This document shows positions 35,186 through 42,800 of a stretch of 42,800 bases of DNA, in pieces. The translations under genes were made by a program, and so were the position numbers. The DNA is taken from positions 1 to 42,800 of the forward strand of contig JAJDDW010000028.1 of NCBI GenBank assembly GCA_029260115.1, given 5' to 3'. This DNA comes from Phycisphaerae bacterium (GTDB lineage Bacteria; Planctomycetota; Phycisphaerae; UBA1845). The first letter of the stretch is position 1, and each line of letters begins with the position of its first letter. The notes under the pieces were generated by a model. It did no database searches. It worked only from the letters and a program-made list of their open reading frames with translations, and had not been told where the DNA came from.

Positions 35186-36250
35186 TTAACAGCAAGCGGC
35201 TGACGAACCCGTCAAATCGCTAAGACTAGCTGAGTCAGTCTTACAATCGAACAGGCCAAAATGAGTGGATCGATCACCTTGAACTGAAAAATGCGCCGCG
35301 AATCGGGTATCTGAAAGCATCGCAGCCGTATTGCCGCAAACTCTCGTGGGTCTGCCCGCTTCAAATACGTGGCCGTCGTCGAGTACGAACTCATGAGGGC
35401 ACTCAGCCACGCTCCCCAAATACGTCACCACTTGCCCATAGTCCTCGCAGGTGTCCTCCAGATCATCAAGCTTGAAGGCACGCACAGTTATTGAATAGAA
35501 ATCGATCATTCCCAATTTCGCCTCAACCTCTGCATCATTTATGGCAAACGCACGCGAATCCACAATGCGATAATCGGCGCAGCCTAATGATCCCAACAAA
35601 CGGCGAAAATCTTCGATATACATCGCCCCGCCCAAACATTCCCCACGCAATACGGGATCATTTGTCAGAGATTCCGGAATGCGTCGACTGGCGAAAACAT
35701 CCGAAAAATACAGTTCACCGCCGGGCTTGAGCACACGGAATATCTCTGAAAAAACTTTATATTTTTCGGTTGATAAATTAAGCACGCAATTGGATATGAT
35801 GACGTCAACGCTATTGTCTTTTACCCCGACCGCGGCCAAATCTTCGATATAGCCAAGATGAAATTCTATATTAGGTTTACGATAACCAAATCGCGTCATC
35901 TGGGCTTGAACATGCCGCTGCGCGATCTCAAGCTGTGGCTCTGTCATATCCACGCCGATCACATGCCCATCCGCCCCTACCATCTTCGCTACCATATAAG
36001 CATCGCGTCCCGTACCGCAGCCTAAATCGAGCACGGTCTTTCCTACCAGTGAAAACGGAATGGGCGAACCACAACCATAAAACTTTTTGGTAATCTCATC
36101 TTCGATTTCCGGCAGAATAGCCCGAACGTGCTTGGGCATTGTCCCGCCCACACAACAAGCTTTAGTTTTGAGGTCGCGGGTCGAAAGTACCGTTTCTCCG
36201 TAATACTTCTTGACCTGCTCGCGTGTCGTATCCGTTCCAGATGATATCAT
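35186..36250 (-). CDS. arsM: Arsenite methyltransferase (ArsM type)
   Basis: This is a 354-residue SAM-dependent methyltransferase of trivalent arsenic. The SAM site is VLDLGCGTGRDAYMVAKMVG followed by GVDMTEPQLEIA. Cys at 32/33 (KACC), 60 (FYGCG), 155 (ISNCVLNLS) and 205 (RGECLGGAM) correspond to the As(III)-binding Cys 44, 72, 174 and 224 of algal ArsM; the 155-205 spacing is the same 50 residues. The C-terminal domain is the ArsM-type FKLDDLEDTCEDYGQVVTYLG, VCGNTAAML, DTRFAAHF and GDRSTHFGLFDC, ending in Cys-Cys. It follows egtD by 116 bases on the same strand. No ArsR or arsenite efflux gene is near, so the genes beside it are the ergothioneine pair only. Confidence 0.9.
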   Translation of the reverse strand: MISSGTDTTREQVKKYYGETVLSTRDLKTKACCVGGTMPKHVRAILPEIEDEITKKFYGCGSPIPFSLVGKTVLDLGCGTGRDAYMVAKMVGADGHVIGVDMTEPQLEIAQRHVQAQMTRFGYRKPNIEFHLGYIEDLAAVGVKDNSVDVIISNCVLNLSTEKYKVFSEIFRVLKPGGELYFSDVFASRRIPESLTNDPVLRGECLGGAMYIEDFRRLLGSLGCADYRIVDSRAFAINDAEVEAKLGMIDFYSITVRAFKLDDLEDTCEDYGQVVTYLGSVAECPHEFVLDDGHVFEAGRPTRVCGNTAAMLSDTRFAAHFSVQGDRSTHFGLFDCKTDSASLSDLTGSSAACC

Positions 36251-36366
36251 CGAATTATTCTTTCAAACTATGGCGAACCAAACAGCCGCAATACTCAACT
36301 CAACAATTCACGCATGGAGCTTCATGCCTGAACGACACCCAACTCAACTGCGCAGATGATAGTACA

Positions 36367-37350
36367 TCAAGATTGAACCGTCATATATTGCACGCTAAAT
36401 AGTTGTCGGGGATCCGTCCAGACGTGAACGATGTCAAACCCCGCTCGATTCGCCTTCTCCTGCCATTGGCCAAGGCTAAACTTATGCGAAAACTCCGTGA
36501 ACATCACTTCATCTTGGGCAAAGGCAATCTCTGAGTTACCAAATCCTACAACTTGGTCGGCCAGGCTTTTTATCCCCATCTCAATTCTACCATCCTCGTG
36601 ATTATATACACTATGATAGCAAAACTTACTTGAATCGAAATTGGCGTCCAATTCACGATTAAATCGGTCAAGCACATTCATCGCGAACGCGGCCGAGACG
36701 CCTTCAGTATCGTCATAAGCCGCCTCAAGCTTAGCTGTATCCTTCTTCAAATCGACGCCAATGAGCATCCCCCCGCCCGGACCACAGACCGTAGCACAGC
36801 GCATCAAAAACGCCGTCGATTCTTCCGGGGCCATATTGCCAATCGTGGACCCGGGAAAGAAAATCAGTCGCTGCCCAGCAGCCTTAATACTGGTAGGAAT
36901 CTTGATAGGCTGCATAAAATCGGCACACACGGGCAACACGCAGACATGCGGATAAGCTGCCGTCAGTCGCTTGGCCGATGCCAGCAACGCCTCCTTCGAA
37001 ATCTCGATCGGCACATAACCAGCCGGCGTAATGAGATGCTCCAGTAAAATCCGCGTCTTGTCGCCGCTGCCGCTGCCATATTCTATTAGTAAACAATTTG
37101 GTCCGACGATATCCTTAATCTCATCGATATTGTCGCGGAGAATCCCCATTTCCGTCAGCGTAGGATAATACTCCTCAAGATCGCAAATTTGGTCAAATAG
37201 GATGGAGCCTTGCTCATCGTATAAATATTTTGCAGGAATCATTTTCTGGCTGCGCCTCAGCCCAGCTATCACGTCATCGCGCATCTGTTTCCTGCCGGGA
37301 AGGCGGTCATCACACTCTAATGGCACTTTTGCCAGTTCATCCTGCGTCAT
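36367..37350 (-). CDS. egtD: L-histidine N-alpha-methyltransferase EgtD (ergothioneine biosynthesis)
   Basis: This 327-residue enzyme trimethylates histidine to hercynine, the first step to ergothioneine. Motifs in order: KYLYDEQGSILFDQICDLEE and YYPTLTEMGIL; LIEYGSGSGDKTRILLEHL (SAM site); FFPGSTIGNMAP; LIGVDLKKDTAKLEAAYDD; GVSAAFAMNVLDRFNREL; and MFTEFSHKFS, which has the Glu-x-Ser pair that binds the histidine imidazole. The start at 37350 makes an ATGA overlap with the egtB stop. An ATG at 37479 in frame would overlap egtB by 133 bases. The family usual length is ~320 residues, so this start fits. The overlap suggests coupled translation. Confidence 0.95.
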   Translation of the reverse strand: MTQDELAKVPLECDDRLPGRKQMRDDVIAGLRRSQKMIPAKYLYDEQGSILFDQICDLEEYYPTLTEMGILRDNIDEIKDIVGPNCLLIEYGSGSGDKTRILLEHLITPAGYVPIEISKEALLASAKRLTAAYPHVCVLPVCADFMQPIKIPTSIKAAGQRLIFFPGSTIGNMAPEESTAFLMRCATVCGPGGGMLIGVDLKKDTAKLEAAYDDTEGVSAAFAMNVLDRFNRELDANFDSSKFCYHSVYNHEDGRIEMGIKSLADQVVGFGNSEIAFAQDEVMFTEFSHKFSLGQWQEKANRAGFDIVHVWTDPRQLFSVQYMTVQS

Positions 37351-38717
37351 ACATCTCTGGCCAATCTTAAGCCGGCGAACTGCCACCGGGCAATCGGAGG
37401 GAAAAAATTTCGATACGTTTGTCGAATATGGTCGCGCGGTGTCATGCACGAACCACCACGCAACACAAATTGGTTGCACATAAACTTGCCGTTGTATTCG
37501 CCCAACGCGCCAGGCGCAGGCTTAAAACCTGGATAGGCCAAGTAAGCGCTCGCGGTCCATTCCCACACGTCACCATACATCTGATAAAAATGTTGCGTGG
37601 AGTCGTCTTGTGGCGCGGCATCTTGCCCCGCGCGGGGATGATACATCCGTGATTCCAAGAAGTTGCCATCGCAACGTTGTCCCGTCGCAGCGATTTCCCA
37701 CTCAGCCTCGGTAGGCAATCGCGATTGGGACCAACGGGCAAAAGCGTCGGCCTCGAAGTAACTAATGTGACAGACAGGTTCATGCGCGACGACATCACGC
37801 AAGCCAGACAGTGTCATGTAACGCCATTGTCCGTCCTCGCAATGCCAATAAAGTGGCGCTTGCCATCCCTCTGTTTTCACAGCCTCCCAACCGTCGGCCA
37901 ACCATAACTCATGCCGGCTATAACCGCCGTCGTCGATGAATGCGAGGTATTCGGCATTGGTCACTAGATGCGACGCCAATTGAAAATCCTTAACCAGCAC
38001 CTCATGCCGAGGACTTTCATTGTCATAAGCAAAGCCCAGGCCGTCGTGACCTATCAAATGAATGCCACCAGACACTGGATTCCAACGACAAAGTGTTGCA
38101 ATCTCAGGCGATATTTCTTGCCGGTTGGCCACATACACAGGCTTTAACGGATTCTCAGAAAACATATGCTTAAGGTCGGTCAGCATGAGTTCTTGATGTT
38201 GCTGTTCGTGATGCAGGCCAGTCTCTATCATCTGCCTAAGCGCGGCATCCTTCAACCCGCATCGCTCGATCAGTTTCACCATCGACGCATCCACCGCCCG
38301 GCGATAATCAAAAATTTCACCAACCGTTGGTCGAGACAATACCCCGCGTTGGCCACGCATGAATGGCTGACCGATGGTGTTGTAATAAGAATTAAACATG
38401 TGACGATAAGCCAGGTTAACAGGCTTATACCCAACGATTTGGGAATCCAAAACCAGCGTCTCAAAAAACCAGGTGGTATGCGCGATGTGCCACTTGGTCG
38501 GACTCGCTGAGGGTGTAGACTGTACAACGTAATCTTCTGGACAAAGAGGCGTGCACAATGCTTCCGTCATGCCGCGCACGGCAAGGTATTTTGCCCGTAA
38601 TGAATCGACCAAGTTGCCACCTGGGAGAGGGGCTTGGTTAGTATCCGAAAAACCCGCGGACGAACCGATGTTGCAGTCACTTAGGGATTCCGATTTTGTG
38701 TTATTAGAGGAGCACAC
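37347..38717 (-). CDS. egtB: EgtB-type sulfoxide synthase (hercynine C-S bond forming, non-haem iron)
   Basis: This 456-residue enzyme joins a Cys-derived sulfur to the imidazole of hercynine using O2 and Fe(II). The DinB-like N-terminal half carries the iron ligands: WHIAHTTWFFE (His80) and HHEQQHQELMLTD (His170 and His174, the HxxxH pair). The C-terminal FGE/sulfatase-modifying-factor-like half has RLPTEAEWEIAA, DVWEWTASAYLAY, FVLRGGSCMTPRDHIRQTYRNFFPP and RWQFAGLRLARD. Whether the donor is gamma-glutamylcysteine or free cysteine is not visible. egtA, egtC and egtE are not in the window. Only egtD and arsM follow, so a partial pathway may be completed elsewhere. Confidence 0.95.
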   Translation of the reverse strand: MCSSNNTKSESLSDCNIGSSAGFSDTNQAPLPGGNLVDSLRAKYLAVRGMTEALCTPLCPEDYVVQSTPSASPTKWHIAHTTWFFETLVLDSQIVGYKPVNLAYRHMFNSYYNTIGQPFMRGQRGVLSRPTVGEIFDYRRAVDASMVKLIERCGLKDAALRQMIETGLHHEQQHQELMLTDLKHMFSENPLKPVYVANRQEISPEIATLCRWNPVSGGIHLIGHDGLGFAYDNESPRHEVLVKDFQLASHLVTNAEYLAFIDDGGYSRHELWLADGWEAVKTEGWQAPLYWHCEDGQWRYMTLSGLRDVVAHEPVCHISYFEADAFARWSQSRLPTEAEWEIAATGQRCDGNFLESRMYHPRAGQDAAPQDDSTQHFYQMYGDVWEWTASAYLAYPGFKPAPGALGEYNGKFMCNQFVLRGGSCMTPRDHIRQTYRNFFPPIARWQFAGLRLARDV

Positions 38718-38852
38718 AACGCTGAGTCGAGAGAATACACGAAAAACGAAACGACCCTGTTCCGCCTACCAGTACATAGTCTACCACAAAAAATGACATC
38801 CCTCAAATTTTCTATTTTCAGCCGTTAAATCGCGTATTTTAACTTTATCCGC

Positions 38853-40130
38853 TTAGCTCAAATCCAGTGCGAAAATATTTTTCTGGTCCCGAACGTACAT
38901 TTTTTTGCCTACGACAGTAGGAACAGTCCACGAAACTTTATCTAGCAATTGAAACTTGGAATGAACGACAAAGTCCTGCGGCGTAGCGGTGGTTAATGCC
39001 AGTTGGCCATCTTCGTCTAAAATGATTAAATGACCATCAGCGAATAAGACGTTCGATTTACCGAACCCACGTTTGCGCCAGGCCATCTTTCCGGTCTTTG
39101 TATTCAAAGCAGAAATAAAATGCGGGGGCGTCACGCCCGTCGAACCATAAAGGACATTTCCAATTAAAATGGAATTACCATGATATAGCTGTAGCTTTTT
39201 CGTGTGCCACAACTGCTCAACACTAAACTGGCCATCCGCCTTGTCAGATTTGTTGATTTTTAGACCAAACGTACCGGCCTGGGCACTTGAAATCAGCACG
39301 GTATTTTCCGCAATCAGATGCGGGAAGCTGATATTTTCTTTCCACTGATTGACGCAGGGAAATTTCCATTTGAGTTTTCCATTGTTGGGATCAGCCGCGA
39401 TGACCTCGGTCTCCATAAATGCAATGAGTTGATCTTGCCCATGAATTTTCATGATACGCGGGGTGGCATAACTATTCGTAAAACTCAATCTTTTCCATGC
39501 GACGCTGCCATCGCTTTTGTTGAACGCTACAATACTGGCCCCTTCACCGCCGACCAAAGTGATGATGGTATCTTTGTATTCGATGGGGCTGGAGGAATAG
39601 CCGCCGAATGATTCATTGGCCTTGAACTCCGCCGCAAGGTCATGCTGCCAAAGCACTTCTCCGCTCTTGGCGTCTAAGCAGTGCATCTTAGCCGCGACGC
39701 CGATGGTATATAGCCGGCCATCTACTAATAGCGGAGTAGAACGGGGACCAACGCCGTATTCTTTACCGTGCCCTTTGCGTGGCACTGCGGTATAGGCATG
39801 TTCCCAAATCGTCTTGCCGGTTTTCTCGTCAAGACATATCACGCGCTCGCGATCTTCGGCCCGATACATGGTAAAAAGTCGCCCGCCATCTGCTAGGACA
39901 GAAGAATACCCTTCACCCAATTCTCGTTGCCAAACTTTACGCGGCCCTTCCGTCGGCCAATCTGCAGCGAGGTCGGTACTGTTCGCCTTAAACGACTGGT
40001 CTGTGCCGCCGAATTGCGTCCATTGGGCAAAGGTGATGTTCGGCAGTAAGACACTGCAAAGTATGGTTGTTAACCATACGCTTGCTTTCAATTTGCACGC
40101 GGGATTAGAATCAATTAACGACTTATACAT
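38853..40130 (-). CDS. Secreted PQQ-like beta-propeller protein
   Basis: This is a 425-residue exported protein. The signal peptide runs from MYKSLID to about NITFA|QW. After it come repeated beta-propeller blades with the PQQ-repeat pattern, for example CLDEKTGKTIWEH, CLDAKSGEVLWQHDL, AFNKSDGSVAWKRL, AADPNNGKLKWKF and ALNTKTGKMAWRKR. This outer-wall repeat (A-x-D-x-x-T-G-K-x-x-W) is shared by quinoprotein dehydrogenases and by many planctomycete secreted propellers that lack bound PQQ. There is no sign of a dehydrogenase active site. The start at 40130 follows AGGAGGA; an ATG at 40184 adds 18 residues without such a site. It may be a periplasmic scaffold. Confidence 0.85.
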   Translation of the reverse strand: MYKSLIDSNPACKLKASVWLTTILCSVLLPNITFAQWTQFGGTDQSFKANSTDLAADWPTEGPRKVWQRELGEGYSSVLADGGRLFTMYRAEDRERVICLDEKTGKTIWEHAYTAVPRKGHGKEYGVGPRSTPLLVDGRLYTIGVAAKMHCLDAKSGEVLWQHDLAAEFKANESFGGYSSSPIEYKDTIITLVGGEGASIVAFNKSDGSVAWKRLSFTNSYATPRIMKIHGQDQLIAFMETEVIAADPNNGKLKWKFPCVNQWKENISFPHLIAENTVLISSAQAGTFGLKINKSDKADGQFSVEQLWHTKKLQLYHGNSILIGNVLYGSTGVTPPHFISALNTKTGKMAWRKRGFGKSNVLFADGHLIILDEDGQLALTTATPQDFVVHSKFQLLDKVSWTVPTVVGKKMYVRDQKNIFALDLS

Positions 40131-40826
40131 AGACTTTCCTCCTATAGGTTTTAACCAATATAGCTGGAAAACAAATTTCAACAATTTTCGTCATTCTGCT
40201 ATCTACACGACAAGTATCTACAAGCTAAAGCCAACAAGGCCGCTACGAAGGGGCTATTGCGATACGCTATCATACGCCAGGATAAGCAAGTACAAAGCTT
40301 CGACCTATTTGCCACCACTTAAAGAACGTCGCCGGTGATCTCTCAACCGCTTGCGCCGAGCGCGCGCCCTGTTTATGACGCAGCTAGAGCGGTTTATTCT
40401 AATTCGTAGCGACCTGACACAAGAGGCTGCGGCTGAGTTTATGTGGCGGTAGTGGCATCCGAATGGTTTAGATGAAGCTCTGTTATGCGGAGGAAAATTG
40501 CTCGCGGAAGAAATGTCGGGGCGTTATGGTAAAGGCAGGTCAACCTTTCGCCAGTAAGCGAAAGTACGACCGTGCCATACGGGATGCGGAATAGTTGCTT
40601 TAGGTCCATGATTTGGTTTACAACATCTACAGCCATTCAAAACTGAAGTACTCGCTTGAATCTATAGATTCGAAGTGGTAGAATGGACGTGGGGATCATG
40701 TGAATAAAAACTTTGGGTAGCAATGCATGTGCATTGAGGGTTGTGTGTTGCCTTTTCCGTGATCTGCAAGCGACTCTTTTCGACAAGCAAATGTTATGTT
40801 TTATAGGTAATGATGGAAGACATCTT
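40131..40826. other. Intergenic region with one copy of a 123-bp repeat
   Basis: About 700 bases separate the divergent PQQ-propeller and FG-GAP genes. A repeat copy at 40454-40576 is listed separately. No protein-coding frame with a credible start is seen in the rest. The ATG at 40713 in frame with the FG-GAP gene lacks a ribosome site. Confidence 0.4.
40454..40576 (+). repeat. 123-bp direct repeat, copy A (upstream of FG-GAP gene)
   Basis: It begins GGCATCCGAAT and ends GACCGTGCC. A second copy lies at 42562-42683 in the same orientation, about 85-88% identical by eye, with small indels. The shared core includes AAAGGCAGGTCAACCTTT and hairpin arms TTTCGC/GCGAAA. It may be a structured RNA element, a mobile-element end or a recombination scar. 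On the minus strand it is open for 65 codons, but only in this copy. Confidence 0.65.
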
Positions 40827-42530
40827 ATGGTTCAAGCTCGCGGCCTGTTTATTTACTTCGTTGCATGTGCCATAGGATTGAATGTCACTGGGGAAGCATC
40901 GGCTGGGGAGCCAGGGTTTTCCGACCAAACTACTAACGCAGGCGTCATCTCCATGCACGCAGGCTCTCGCAATAGTTTCATCGCTTCGGGCGTTGTTGGT
41001 GATTTCAACCGTGACGGCTTCCAAGATATTTATCATCCCACTGGTAGTAATGCAGCTGACAAGCTTTTCATAAACAATGGTAACGGCACGTTCACCGACC
41101 GTACAACCGATTGGGGCATCGACGTGACGCATTTTGGCACTAGCGCCGCCGTTGCCGACTATAACAATGATGGCTGGCTAGACATCTACGTTACTGGCTC
41201 TGGGCTTACAAACTCACCAACTATCAACACTCGGCTTTACCGTAACACAGGCAACAACTCATTCATCGACGTCGCAGTGGAGGCATTTGCAAGCCTTTGC
41301 TCGACCATTAAATTTTCCAGCTTCGGCGGCGCATTTGGAGACTACGATCTTGATGGCGACCTTGATCTAGTCGCCACAATGTGGGGTATAGGGGACGGAG
41401 GAAATATGCTGCTCGCCAATAACGGTGACGGAACATTTAGTGACGTGACCATTTCGGCGGGGTTAGAAGCGGTGAATACCATTGAGCCATTCTCGCCGCG
41501 ACTTGCCGATATGAACTGCGATCGCTTTCCCGAGCTAATTTGGATTGGTGATTTCGGCACTAGCCTATATTTCATCAATGACGGAGACGGCACTTTCACC
41601 GAATTTACTGTTGGGTCTGGAACTAGTCTTGGCAGCACAGAGATGGGTCAAACCGTCGCCGACTTTAACCACGACGGGCTATTCGACCTCTACGTCACCA
41701 CCATTAGTGACAACAAACTCTATATTAATGATGGACAACATCACTATACCGACCACGCCATCGGAGCAGGTGTTGTTGACACTGGATGGGGTTGGGGAAC
41801 TGTTGGCATCGATTTTGACCATGATACACGAATCGACATCATCACAACCAGCCATAGGGGAGGTCAATTCGTTCATCACAATCAAAGCGTTAACGGCAAC
41901 TTACAATTCGCTGAGGTCGGTAACACATTAGGGCTAATTTCCGATATCGACGGACGAGGGCTGGCGAATTTCGATTACGATAACGATGGCGATCAGGACA
42001 TTATCATCTTCCCGCAATTTGATCCTATTAAACTTTTTCGAAATGATGTCCAAGGTAACGATGACACGCATTGGCTGCGGGTGTTCTTAAGTACTAATGG
42101 GTCAACGGCTTTTGCGTCTAACGGCATTGGCGCGACCGTCAAAGTCGTTATTGATAGCAAGACTTATATGAGCCGGGTGGACGGTGGTAGCAATTATTTG
42201 AGCCAAAGCGAACTCGCGGCCCACTTTGGGATTGGTTCGTCAAAGGCTATCAATCGAATTATCGTCGAATGGCCTTATGGTACGGATACGATTGTTGAGG
42301 ACGTCGCCGCCGATCAGATTGTGACTATCACACCGCATGGCCTACTTTTCGGTGATAGCGACGGTAATGGGCTTATTACGATCACAGACTTCAAACGCTT
42401 CATTGACAATATGACCGGTGATGGCACCTTCCAACTCCTGGGGAGCGGCACGGCGGATTTCGATCAAGATAACGACATCGACCTGCGAGATTTCGCGTCG
42501 TTTCAGGCACGCTTCACTGGTCAACCATAA
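40827..42530 (+). CDS. FG-GAP/VCBS-repeat, ASPIC/UnbV and dockerin-like secreted protein
   Basis: This ~567-residue exported protein starts at ATG 40827 (GGAAG upstream), with a signal peptide MVQARGLFIYFVACAIGLNVTGEASAG. About seven FG-GAP/VCBS repeats follow, with Ca2+-binding DxNxDG loops (DFNRDGFQDIY, DYNNDGWLDIYVTG, DYDLDGDLDLVA, DFNHDGLFDLYVT, DYDNDGDQDIIIF). The ASPIC/UnbV domain comes next (GIGATVKVVIDSK, VDGGSNYLSQSELAAHFGIG, VEWPYG). The last ~60 residues hold two dockerin-like loops (GDSDGNGLITITDFKRFID and DFDQDNDIDLRDFASFQAR). Such proteins are frequent in planctomycetes and are surface or extracellular. Function is unknown. Confidence 0.88.
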   Translation: MVQARGLFIYFVACAIGLNVTGEASAGEPGFSDQTTNAGVISMHAGSRNSFIASGVVGDFNRDGFQDIYHPTGSNAADKLFINNGNGTFTDRTTDWGIDVTHFGTSAAVADYNNDGWLDIYVTGSGLTNSPTINTRLYRNTGNNSFIDVAVEAFASLCSTIKFSSFGGAFGDYDLDGDLDLVATMWGIGDGGNMLLANNGDGTFSDVTISAGLEAVNTIEPFSPRLADMNCDRFPELIWIGDFGTSLYFINDGDGTFTEFTVGSGTSLGSTEMGQTVADFNHDGLFDLYVTTISDNKLYINDGQHHYTDHAIGAGVVDTGWGWGTVGIDFDHDTRIDIITTSHRGGQFVHHNQSVNGNLQFAEVGNTLGLISDIDGRGLANFDYDNDGDQDIIIFPQFDPIKLFRNDVQGNDDTHWLRVFLSTNGSTAFASNGIGATVKVVIDSKTYMSRVDGGSNYLSQSELAAHFGIGSSKAINRIIVEWPYGTDTIVEDVAADQIVTITPHGLLFGDSDGNGLITITDFKRFIDNMTGDGTFQLLGSGTADFDQDNDIDLRDFASFQARFTGQP

Positions 42531-42561
42531 ATCCATTGTGTTTAACAATGGTTAAGGGTGA

Positions 42562-42683
42562 GGCATCCGAATAGCTTAGATGAAGCTCTGTTTATGGAGA
42601 AAAATTGCAAGCGGAAGATATGTTGGGGCGTGATAGTAAAGGCAGGTCAACCTTTCACTAGTAGGCGAAAGAACGACCGTGCC
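42562..42683 (+). repeat. 123-bp direct repeat, copy B (downstream of FG-GAP gene)
   Basis: This is the second copy of the element at 40454-40576, starting 31 bases after the FG-GAP gene stop. It keeps the AAAGGCAGGTCAACCTTT core, but the TTTCGC arm is changed to TTTCAC. The two copies flank the gene in the same orientation. Beyond it, to the window end, nothing is recognised. Confidence 0.65.
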
Positions 42684-42800
42684 CTTCTATGAAAGCCCTT
42701 TGCAAGTCAAGTGCATTTTTTGCTCTTTCCGGGTGGCCGTTGCAATCCCAATCTTCTATCCGAGCGTCACCAACGATGCGGCTGATTCACAGCCTAACTA

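Noticed and set aside
40439..40636. Minus-strand 65-codon frame in repeat copy A
   Set aside because: The frame is interrupted in copy B and has no ribosome site, so it is not a supported gene.
42532..42553. CCATTG/CAATGG hairpin after the FG-GAP gene as a terminator
   Set aside because: The stem is only six base pairs and there is no T-run.

Overview
The window looks like chromosomal DNA of a planctomycete, most likely Phycisphaerae-like. The reasons are a PEP-CTERM secreted protein, a PQQ-type beta-propeller protein, an FG-GAP/ASPIC protein ending in dockerin-like calcium repeats, an enlarged valyl-tRNA synthetase, and base composition near 50% GC. The lineage is inferred from gene content; no rRNA or tRNA gene was seen.

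Layout. (1) 1-619: a CpaE-like ATPase gene cut by the left edge. (2) 1.1-9.9 kb, plus strand: an envelope or exopolysaccharide group with two overlapping GT-C-type membrane proteins, a TolC-like lipoprotein, a Gfo/Idh/MocA sugar dehydrogenase, a GT2 glycosyltransferase and a DegT-family sugar aminotransferase. (3) 10.2-20.8 kb, plus strand: folD, a CAP-domain lipoprotein, valS, a small protein overlapping a membrane-inserted Rad50/YhaN-like ATPase, a GT4 glycosyltransferase and a PEP-CTERM protein with a clear terminator. (4) 23.0-20.9 kb, minus strand: a three-gene peptide-modification (RiPP) locus. It has a secreted Cys-rich precursor with five EKGCGG repeats, an MNIO (DUF692) enzyme and a DUF2063-like partner, and it resembles the Hvf/bufferin copper-peptide systems. 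(5) A proline-iminopeptidase-like hydrolase, then a DUF547-SH3 pseudogene whose frame is interrupted only by three TAA codons.

(6) 34.3-25.5 kb, minus strand: an acyl-CoA operon with three acyl-CoA dehydrogenases, a 3-hydroxyacyl-CoA dehydrogenase, an enoyl-CoA hydratase and a B12-dependent acyl-CoA mutase, followed by a SMUG-type uracil-DNA glycosylase. The mutase catalytic chain has the Phe/Gln substrate pair of isobutyryl-CoA mutase rather than the Tyr/Arg pair of methylmalonyl-CoA mutase. Its B12 domain sits on a separate chain fused to the MeaB GTPase chaperone, so the pair looks like IcmF split in two. Together the genes could turn isobutyryl-CoA into butyryl-CoA, crotonyl-CoA, 3-hydroxybutyryl-CoA and acetoacetyl-CoA.

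(7) 38.7-35.2 kb, minus strand: egtB and egtD (ergothioneine synthesis) joined by an ATGA overlap and followed by an arsM-type arsenite methyltransferase. (8) 38.9-42.5 kb: the PQQ-propeller protein and the FG-GAP/ASPIC/dockerin protein. The latter is flanked by two direct copies of a ~123-bp repeat.

The strongest candidates for something new are the MNIO peptide locus with its permuted repeat motif, the split isobutyryl-CoA mutase, the egtB-egtD-arsM linkage, the small-protein/membrane-ATPase pair, and the TAA-only interrupted DUF547 gene. All calls come from reading the sequence; no database search was possible.
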